This document shows, in pieces, positions 22,555 to 28,188 of a stretch of 28,188 bases of DNA. The translations under genes were made by a program, and so were the position numbers. The notes under the pieces are model-generated. The model saw only the letters and a list, made by a program, of their open reading frames with translations. It was not told where the DNA came from and ran no database searches. The DNA comes from CAZZBK01 sp964652155 (GTDB lineage Bacteria > Planctomycetota > Planctomycetia > Pirellulales > PNKZ01): NCBI GenBank assembly GCA_964652155.1, contig CAZZBK010000079.1:1-28188 (forward strand), written 5' to 3'. The first letter of the stretch is position 1. Each line of letters opens with the position of its first letter.

Positions 22555-23829
22555 CTACTTCTTGAGTTTAACTTTCAACGTGACTTTGCCAAGGTTGTCG
22601 GAGAGTTGGTGCCATTCGTCGCGGCAACGGGCCAATAGCTTGCCGCTGTTCGGAGCCATGAACGAGCCGGTCGAACCCAACTCGAACGGTTCGCTGAGCG
22701 CGAATTCCTTCGCGGTGTCCTCGTAGAGGATCACCCCTTCGAGGCGTCCGAGGCCATCGGAGTCTCCTGCTGGCGTGACCTTAGCAGCCTCCTTCGAGGT
22801 TTGCCAAGCCCCGGTCGCCGTGAATTCATACATGCTGTCTGCAACGACCATCGCTTGCGTGGGTTGCCAGCCTCGTTGGGCGTCGATCGTGCTGGTCAAC
22901 CCACTCGAGCCTGCGGGAGCCAGAAACTTCTTCTTCCAATCGATGGCCACCAAGTCGCTCCGGAATCCGTTGCTCATTTTGGCGATAAAGAACTTGTACT
23001 CGAACGTGATCTCGCGCGCCATGTCGCCATAGGCCTGCTCGAAGCTGTTGGGACGCTCGAGCAGAATATCGAGCCCCAGCGGGCGAAACTTGGCCGCGTA
23101 ATTCGGATTGTTGGCCAACAGATGACACAGTGCCCAACGCCAAGCGTAGTTCTGCCAGCTATCGCCGGTGCGCTCAGCGTTGTTCACGATGCCGTTGAGC
23201 GATTTGATCTCGTTCTCGCGCAGGTATTGCACCACGCCGTCATGAATCTTGACGCTGAAATCTTTCTCGCGCCAGTATTGGCCCATCTCGGCCATGCCCT
23301 CGCTGTACCACACCGGCCCGGTCGTGCCAAACGCCATGCCGCAATAAGCATGCACCGCCTCGTGTTGCGGCGTGCCGCGATCGGCCGAGCAATAACAGGT
23401 CGCCTTCATGTTGAGATCAATCTTCGCGCCGTTGGGGCCCCGGCGATAGGTCCCTTGCGTGCGCGTGACACCGCCGCCGGCGGCGACACTCGCCCGACCG
23501 TCAGGATCGATCGACCCCTCGGGAAAGTTCGCCAGGTCGCGAATCACGTAGGTCTCGATCACCCCCGCCGGCGGTCGCCCCCAGTAGACACTGATCAGCG
23601 CAAGCATCTTTTCCAACCGCTGAAGAAGCTCCTGCGCCTCGACCGCGCTCAGATCGGTGTGCATGAAGAAGTTTTGCGAGCGAACGTCGCGGACCTTGGC
23701 CTTGGGGTCGTCCGCGTTCGACTTGACTGCCACGCCCGCCTTGGTGGCTTGCGCAAAGCAATGGCCTAAATCTCCTGCCAATACCACGCACGTTATCAAC
23801 ACGGCTCCAGTCCACGACGATCGGCTCAT
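22555..23829 (-). CDS. Exported HExxH metallopeptidase-like protein (DUF1570-like)
   Basis: The 424-residue product has a signal MSRSSWTGAVLITCVVLAGDLGHCFAQ. The N-terminal part (residues 48-105, SQNFFMHTDLSAVEAQELLQRLEKMLALISVYWG) is typical of DUF1570/peptidase MA-like proteins. A zinc motif HEAVH lies at 156-160 and a second SEGMAE at 176-181, which suits the third ligand Glu177 of gluzincins. The remaining half (FRSDLVAIDWKKKFLAPAG and later) is less conserved. The start at 23829 is chosen because the signal peptide begins there; the frame runs upstream to 24078 through a promoter region. A minus-strand promoter is at 23881-23909. The operon partner is lysA. The substrate is unknown, and the link to lysine synthesis may be only positional. 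Confidence 0.82.
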   Translation of the reverse strand: MSRSSWTGAVLITCVVLAGDLGHCFAQATKAGVAVKSNADDPKAKVRDVRSQNFFMHTDLSAVEAQELLQRLEKMLALISVYWGRPPAGVIETYVIRDLANFPEGSIDPDGRASVAAGGGVTRTQGTYRRGPNGAKIDLNMKATCYCSADRGTPQHEAVHAYCGMAFGTTGPVWYSEGMAEMGQYWREKDFSVKIHDGVVQYLRENEIKSLNGIVNNAERTGDSWQNYAWRWALCHLLANNPNYAAKFRPLGLDILLERPNSFEQAYGDMAREITFEYKFFIAKMSNGFRSDLVAIDWKKKFLAPAGSSGLTSTIDAQRGWQPTQAMVVADSMYEFTATGAWQTSKEAAKVTPAGDSDGLGRLEGVILYEDTAKEFALSEPFELGSTGSFMAPNSGKLLARCRDEWHQLSDNLGKVTLKVKLKK

Positions 23830-23880
23830 TTTATCTTGCCCAATCAAAAAGGACGGTTGGGGTGACGACCCATTGCCCCC

Positions 23881-23909
23881 AGTATAGCGAGCGAAGAGCG
23901 GGTTGCGAA
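23881..23909 (-). promoter_or_regulatory. Promoter of the metallopeptidase-lysA operon
   Basis: On the minus strand TTCGCA and TATACT (five of six) are 17 bases apart, 52 bases before the start codon at 23829. The divergent gene at 24035 must have its own promoter, not found. Confidence 0.5.
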
Positions 23910-24034
23910 AAAGGTTCAAAATCGGCAGCAAGCTGTCGGGCTGGAACCCGCAATCGGCCTGTACCTGGTAAGGTCGAGCGGTGCCAAACACTGCACCAAC
24001 GGACGACACCGCGACCGTTTGTGGAGACACCATC

Positions 24035-25591
24035 ATGCGTTGCACACCAAGTTGGAACCGAATCGCTCTGACGGTCATGGCGCTTTCCCTTGCAATACCC
24101 AGTGCCTCGCTGGCCCGCGGAGGTGGCGGCGGCCACAGCAGCAGCGGCGGGAATAGCAGTAGCGGGCATAGCCGTGGTAGTCACTCCAGCGGCGGCCATA
24201 GCGTCTCCGGCGGCCACAGTATGTCCGGCGGCCACAACTTCTCGGGCGGGCAACGTATGTCCGGCAGCCACAGCTTCTCCGGCGGCTCTCACCACAGCGG
24301 CAGCAATAGCTTCTCCAGTGGAATCCGTCAGAGCGGCAGCAGCATCTCGTCGGGTGCGATGCGACCCGGTGGTAACTCGTTCAGCGGTAGCCACAACCTC
24401 TCGGGCGGCCGCTCATTCGGAGCTTCCTCGCCTAGCCACACCCTCTCGCCCGGCGCGACGCGCCATACCCCCTCGTTCACGCAACGACACTTCGGCTCGA
24501 CATCCCTCACCGGCCCGACCATGCATCAGGGCAACTTTTCCTCATCGTTGGGCCAACGCAGCTCAGGCACGAGCCACAGCAGCTTTTTGAGTCGTCATGG
24601 AGCGACCAGCGGCACGGACAGTCACATCGGTCGTGCCGTGAACTTGTCGGGCAACACCACGCACGCATCGTCCTTACACACCAACTCCGCTGCCTCGCTC
24701 GGCCCTTATCGCGCGAACCATCATCACAGTAGCCACGGAAATGGCACTTGGAATCATCATCCAAACGGCAATGGGAACACCGGCAACCGCTCGTCGTTCT
24801 ACTTTGGATTGGGTTACCCGTTCGGTTTCGGACTCGGATTCGGCTCTCCTTACAGCAACTATGGCTACCGCCGTTCGTATGGCTCTCCGTATTATTGCTA
24901 CAGCCCCTCTGGAATCGGCGTGGGTTTAGGTTACGGCCTCGGCTACGGCTACGGCAGCAACTACGGTTACTCACCTTACGATGCTCAGGTCACCACACCG
25001 CTCACGGCCGTCAATCAGACCGTGGCGAGTGTCTCGCCCGACTTGGCCTCAACCCCTACGCAAGGCTTTGCCAGCGAGTTCACCGCGCAAGGCGAGGCGG
25101 ACTTCAAAGCGGCCCGCTACGACCATGCCATTCGCAGTTGGCGACACGCGCTGGTCGACGACCCCGACAACGGCGCGCTGGTCCTGCTCTTGGCTCAAGG
25201 ACTGTTCGCGACGGGCCGGTACGACGAGGCGGCCGGAGCCGTGCAGGCCGGCATGTCGATGCTCCCGCAAGACAAATGGGGCCTCGTCGTTAGCAACTAC
25301 AGCGAACTGTATCGCGGCAACCAAGACTACACCGATCAACTCCGCGCCCTCGAAAACGCCAGCGAGAAAACGCCTGACTCTCCCGCCATGCGTTTCTTGC
25401 TCGGCTATCACTACGCCTACCTGGGCTATCCCAAGCAAGCCGTGCGCGAGCTGACCAAGGCAGGCGAGTTGGCACCGCAAGACGAGCTCACCAAGAAATT
25501 GCTCGCCGAGTTCACCGCCAAGCTCAAGCCCGGCGAGTTGCCCCCAGCAGCAACACCGGCCCTGTTGCCCGCTCCAGAGAACAAAAATTAA
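24035..25591 (+). CDS. Exported Gly/Ser/His-repeat protein with TPR-like C-terminus
   Basis: The 518-residue product has a signal ending ASLARGG (about residue 28). Residues 29-130 are a repeat of the form S-x-SGGHS / FSGGSH with His and Ser; to about 250 the sequence stays Ser/Thr/His/Gly-rich. Residues 253-320 are Gly/Tyr-rich (LGYPFGFGLGFGSPYSNYGYRR, GLGYGLGYGYGSNYGYSPY). From about 350 a TPR-like array begins: EFTAQGEADFKAARYDHAIRSWRHALVDDPDN, LFATGRYDEAAGAVQAG, LGYHYAYLGYPKQAVRELTKAGELAPQD. GGAG nine bases before the ATG at 24035 supports the start. An intrinsic terminator is at 25738-25772. The His-rich repeats could bind metal; the TPR part suggests protein contacts outside the membrane. 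Function unknown. Confidence 0.8.
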   Translation: MRCTPSWNRIALTVMALSLAIPSASLARGGGGGHSSSGGNSSSGHSRGSHSSGGHSVSGGHSMSGGHNFSGGQRMSGSHSFSGGSHHSGSNSFSSGIRQSGSSISSGAMRPGGNSFSGSHNLSGGRSFGASSPSHTLSPGATRHTPSFTQRHFGSTSLTGPTMHQGNFSSSLGQRSSGTSHSSFLSRHGATSGTDSHIGRAVNLSGNTTHASSLHTNSAASLGPYRANHHHSSHGNGTWNHHPNGNGNTGNRSSFYFGLGYPFGFGLGFGSPYSNYGYRRSYGSPYYCYSPSGIGVGLGYGLGYGYGSNYGYSPYDAQVTTPLTAVNQTVASVSPDLASTPTQGFASEFTAQGEADFKAARYDHAIRSWRHALVDDPDNGALVLLLAQGLFATGRYDEAAGAVQAGMSMLPQDKWGLVVSNYSELYRGNQDYTDQLRALENASEKTPDSPAMRFLLGYHYAYLGYPKQAVRELTKAGELAPQDELTKKLLAEFTAKLKPGELPPAATPALLPAPENKN

Positions 25592-25628
25592 ACCGCGCGC
25601 TTTGATCCAGCGACTTCACATGGGGTGG

Positions 25629-25650
25629 CCCGGACAACTCGTTGTCCGGG
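25629..25650. repeat. Hairpin, 9-bp perfect stem
   Basis: CCCGGACAA and TTGTCCGGG pair around a 4-base loop in the 3' region of the repeat protein gene. There is no T-run, so it is a repeat-type hairpin rather than a terminator. Confidence 0.55.
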
Positions 25651-25737
25651 TCGCGCGAGCGACAAGAGCCGCAGTTGGGTAACGATTCCATTCCCTCTTA
25701 CGGCTTCACCGTTGCTTGCGCCAGCAATATCACTCGA

Positions 25738-25772
25738 CCGCGGCCGCTCATGTGAGCTGCCGCGGTTTTTTT
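25738..25772 (+). terminator. Intrinsic terminator before the Gfo/Idh/MocA gene
   Basis: CCGCGGC pairs with GCCGCGG, with an inner CTCA/TGAG pair, followed by seven T. It ends the transcript of the repeat protein gene, and the oxidoreductase gene begins 87 bases later. Confidence 0.9.
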
Positions 25773-25859
25773 ATGTCCAAATTTGCATCTCGAAGAATGC
25801 TCGATTAGTCTGACCAACTCCATCCAGTTCAGCTCACCTCGCCAGGCGCCGCACGCATC

Positions 25860-26996
25860 ATGGGCAATCCCAACGAACTCCTCCGTCGCGATCTCATCAA
25901 ACTCGCCGCCTCGACCGGCGTCCTCTCCCTGGCCGGCCAAGCCACCGCGCAAACCGCCGAGCCGCCGAAGAAAAAGCTCCGCGTCGGCGTCATCTCGGCC
26001 GCGATCGACGGCAAGCCGCAACCACGCAACGGACACACCTGGCTGTTCGCCCAATACTTCCACCCGCGCTGCGATCTCGACATGCTCAAAAAGCATGCCG
26101 CCAACTTTCATCCCAGTTGGCTCAAAACCTACCGCAACCCGGCCCGCGGCTTCGACCTGCTCCCCTTCGCCGATACCGAAATCACCCACTACTACGATGC
26201 CGACCCCAAGTCGGCGGCTCCGTTCGCCGACGTGTTCCCCGGCGTGCAGGTAGCCACGAACTTGGAGAAAATGGCCCTCGAAGTCGATGCCGTCTGGCTC
26301 GGCGACGCCTCGGGCAAAGGGGACGATCACTTCGACCTGATCGCGCCATTTCTTGCCAAAGGCATACCGACGTTCTGCGACAAGCCCATCGGCGGCACCG
26401 TCGCCGGAACGAAAAAGATTCTCGACTTCGCCAAGCAACATCAAGCGCCGCTTATGTCGGGGAGCATCTTCAATTACGAATGGGGCATGGAGGCCGCCAA
26501 ACGCATGCGCGACTCGGGCGAGTTCGGCCAGCTCGAACACGTCTCGGCCCGATTGTTCAGCCGCTACTCGTTGCCCGCCTGGATGATCTATGGCCAGCAC
26601 CCCGTCTGGACAGTCGTCACGCTCATGGGCGCCGGCGTCGACGCGATCAGCCTCTACGAGTACAACGACACCTGTCATGGCCTGATCACCTATGCCGACC
26701 GCTATCCGTGCCATGTCTGGTATGGCCAGCCTTACGAACGCTTCGAGTACGATCGGACCGACGTGTACTTCAAGAAAAAGCTGTACTCGTACACGCCTAG
26801 CATCGAAGGGGCGTTTGATCTCGGCCACCACTACCAGATGCTCCGCATGGCGGCGACCTTCCGACAGATGGCGCTCACTCGCATCGAGCCCGACACGCAT
26901 CAGGCCATTCTCGAAGTGACCGCCATCGTTCACGCCGGCGCCAAGTCACTGCAAGAAAAGAGCCGCCAAGTGAAACTCGCCGAGGTGCTGGGGTAG
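25860..26996 (+). CDS. Gfo/Idh/MocA-family oxidoreductase, Tat-exported
   Basis: The 378-residue product carries a twin-arginine signal, LLRRDLIKLAASTGVLSLAG, so it is exported folded with its cofactor, which is usual for this family in planctomycetes. An NAD(P)-binding Rossmann fold follows, but the glycine motif is degenerate (RVGVISAAIDGKP). The diagnostic C-x-K-P segment is present as TFCDKPIGGT with Lys175. The C-terminal alpha/beta domain includes SGSIFNYEWGMEAAKRMRD, MGAGVDAISLYEYN and FDLGHHYQMLRMAATF. It differs from most relatives by an early long insertion with GHTWLFAQYF and FHPSWLKTYRN. The substrate is probably a sugar or inositol derivative. No Shine-Dalgarno site is seen. Hairpins follow the stop. 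Confidence 0.87.
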   Translation: MGNPNELLRRDLIKLAASTGVLSLAGQATAQTAEPPKKKLRVGVISAAIDGKPQPRNGHTWLFAQYFHPRCDLDMLKKHAANFHPSWLKTYRNPARGFDLLPFADTEITHYYDADPKSAAPFADVFPGVQVATNLEKMALEVDAVWLGDASGKGDDHFDLIAPFLAKGIPTFCDKPIGGTVAGTKKILDFAKQHQAPLMSGSIFNYEWGMEAAKRMRDSGEFGQLEHVSARLFSRYSLPAWMIYGQHPVWTVVTLMGAGVDAISLYEYNDTCHGLITYADRYPCHVWYGQPYERFEYDRTDVYFKKKLYSYTPSIEGAFDLGHHYQMLRMAATFRQMALTRIEPDTHQAILEVTAIVHAGAKSLQEKSRQVKLAEVLG

Positions 26997-27016
26997 CTTG
27001 CACCTCCTCACCCAAG

Positions 27017-27035
27017 CCGGCGGCTTTGCCGCCGG
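27017..27035. repeat. Hairpin after the oxidoreductase gene
   Basis: CCGGCGGC-TTT-GCCGCCGG, an 8-bp perfect stem 20 bases past the stop; no T-run. A second hairpin GGGGG/CCCCC at 27067-27084 follows. Confidence 0.55.
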
Positions 27036-27204
27036 TCATCGTGTTGTTCATCGTTTTCCAACGAGCGGGGGTCGTCAGGCCCCCGATATCGTCGCGAAGG
27101 AACACACTCTGGCCATACACACATTCACTCCGTTGCTAAGCATCGTGTGACTTATTGGAGTCCGCTGCGATAGGGGGAACCCATCAGGAGGCTCGCGAAC
27201 GCCC

Positions 27205-27251
27205 GTCATGCCCGCACAGATAGACCTTGTCATGCCCGCGCAGGCGGGCAT
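27205..27251. repeat. GTCATGCCCGC repeat with perfect palindrome
   Basis: GTCATGCCCGC occurs at 27205 and 27229; the second copy forms ATGCCCGC-GCAG-GCGGGCAT (27232-27251). The GTCATGCCCGC...GGCGGGCATCCAG form is a known type of dispersed bacterial palindrome. Confidence 0.6.
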
Positions 27252-27629
27252 CCAGTGGACATCGTCACTCGACAATGACGCAGCACTCAAGGCCAAGGCG
27301 ACTGGCTAGGTCTTACCCCGTATGACTCATTCACTCGCAACCTATCTCCGCCTTACGCCGACCCACCCTGTCCCCGTTTCCGTCCCAATAAGTAGAATGT
27401 CCGCTTTGCTCTCCCCGTCATGGTGCAAATCTTGGGCGTCACGGATTTCAGGATCGAGATAACCGTGTGTCCGAGTCATTCAGGGACGAAGACATGCACC
27501 CCGCAGGCAGATATGGGGCGATTGGCACGAAAGTTCCTGCCGCCCATTGAACGCTCACTTGGATGGTCGAGTCAGGTCGATAATCTGAATGTGACTTGAT
27601 GCACGAACGATTCAACCGCAGGTGATCGC

Positions 27630-27854
27630 ATGGGTGTGATGCCACGTAAGTCCGGCGACAACTTCATCATCACATCGGACCGACTGGTGGGTGAACTCCC
27701 GACGAAGCATGCTGCAAAGCGGTCGTCAACCGAAGCGTTTCAAGTTTGGACGGGTGACGGTTGGTCCATGTCCATCAATACCGCTGCGACTTTTTCCGCT
27801 CTGGATACAGCCGACGAATACATCCGAGCGAACTATGATCGTGTGATGCGTTGA
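27630..27854 (+). CDS. Small hypothetical protein, 74 aa
   Basis: The product MGVMPRKSGDNFIITSDRLVG... has no signal peptide or membrane helix. It reads like a compact alpha/beta protein: a strand FIITSD, an amphipathic middle with EAFQVWTGDGWSMS, and a C-terminal helix ALDTADEYIRANYDRVMR. AGGTGA seven bases before the ATG supports translation. I do not recognise the family. The composition (protein-like mix, Trp and Tyr placement) makes it more convincing than the overlapping frames. Confidence 0.5.
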   Translation: MGVMPRKSGDNFIITSDRLVGELPTKHAAKRSSTEAFQVWTGDGWSMSINTAATFSALDTADEYIRANYDRVMR

Positions 27855-28188
27855 GCGATAAACCGTGACAGAATCAGATAGCGTCGATCGCCGGGTTGGC
27901 CATCCAGGCCAAGCCTAGTTGGCACGACACGCGAACTGAACCTGACCCTGTCACGCGCCTCCGATCATTCGCCCCCGGCGATAGGTCCGCAGGGCCGTAC
28001 TCCGGGGGTATCCAGCATCGCGCACCGATGCCGATTCATGGTGACAAACTCGCGCGATCGGTGTGCTGCCCTGGGCGAAGCCAATATCAAAACCAAGCTG
28101 TTAGACTCGCCCAGTCGCCCCCTGGCGTACGCGACGTTCCGTCGCTATCAACAGGGGCTACGGTCAAGTGGTGGGTCCAAGAAGTTTG
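27855..28188. other. Window end without a supported gene
   Basis: Two plus-strand frames (ATG at 28028 and 28038) stay open to the window edge, but neither gives a recognisable product or has a good Shine-Dalgarno site, and they contradict each other. No RNA gene was seen. Confidence 0.4.

Larger units (their letters stand above)
26997..27629. other. Long spacer with several palindromes
   Basis: No gene is supported in 633 bases. It contains hairpins at 27017-27035 and 27067-27084 and a GTCATGCCCGC-type repeat at 27205-27251. Confidence 0.6.

Noticed and set aside
24090..24974. Additional frames inside the Gly/Ser/His repeat region on both strands
   Set aside because: Low-complexity repeats stay open in several frames; only the plus frame from 24035 has a signal peptide and continues into TPR-like sequence.
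25698..26933. 411-codon minus-strand frame opposite the oxidoreductase
   Set aside because: The plus-strand gene has a Tat signal and CDKP motif; the minus frame crosses a terminator and has no features.
27448..27645. 65-codon minus-strand frame overlapping the 27630 ORF
   Set aside because: No Shine-Dalgarno site or recognisable composition; the plus-strand small ORF is more protein-like.
28028..28188. Two open frames at the right edge as a partial gene
   Set aside because: They conflict with each other and neither product is recognisable, so no CDS was called.

Overview
The window reads as a high-GC chromosome segment from a planctomycete, most likely of the Pirellulales/Rhodopirellula type. 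The basis is gene content. There is a DUF1549/DUF1553 protein directly followed by a Tat-exported DUF1501 protein, a Tat-exported Gfo/Idh/MocA oxidoreductase, many small lipoproteins and Cys-rich secreted proteins, and long intergenic spacers filled with palindromic repeats. A run of exactly 100 N at 10816-10915 marks a scaffold join, so this is a draft or metagenome assembly.

Layout. 0.1-3.3 kb: an exported peroxiredoxin with its own terminator, an enolase-superfamily (mandelate racemase-like) enzyme and, convergent to it, an exported alpha/beta hydrolase. 3.3-9.4 kb: a small lipoprotein, then a same-strand group of four genes made of a transglutaminase-like protein, DUF1549/DUF1553, DUF1501 and a second transglutaminase-like protein whose catalytic Cys is a Lys. 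9.4-12.5 kb: a long leader and a low-complexity lipoprotein, a repeat interrupted by the assembly gap, a membrane protein and a Cys-rich secreted protein with a clear terminator. 12.6-13.9 kb: RNase PH (rph) and a PilZ-like protein. 14.1-17.8 kb, minus strand: a two-gene HTTM (SdpB/gamma-carboxylase-like) operon, a very Cys-rich secreted protein and a lipoprotein. 18.0-20.3 kb, minus strand: a KAP-like membrane P-loop NTPase and a secreted protein. 20.6-23.8 kb, minus strand: a two-cluster ferredoxin with an odd spacing, an E. coli-type diaminopimelate decarboxylase (lysA) and an HExxH metallopeptidase-like protein. 24.0-27.0 kb, plus strand: a Gly/Ser/His-repeat protein with a TPR-like C-terminus and a Gfo/Idh/MocA oxidoreductase. 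27.0-28.2 kb is nearly gene-free, with repeats and one small ORF.

Most genes are single transcription units. Likely operons are the membrane-anchored protein plus HTTM protein (15802 to 14099) and the metallopeptidase plus lysA (23829 to 21228); the DUF1549/DUF1553-DUF1501 pair is separated by 2 bases. Housekeeping content is limited to rph, lysA and the ferredoxin; most other products are exported, lipid-anchored or membrane proteins of unknown role.

The most unusual material is (i) the active/inactive transglutaminase pair flanking the DUF1549-DUF1501 genes, (ii) several families of palindromic repeats, one of which forms the translation start region of the DUF1549 gene, and (iii) the HTTM operon next to a Cys-rich secreted protein. 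No phage, CRISPR array, rRNA, tRNA or complete insertion sequence was seen.
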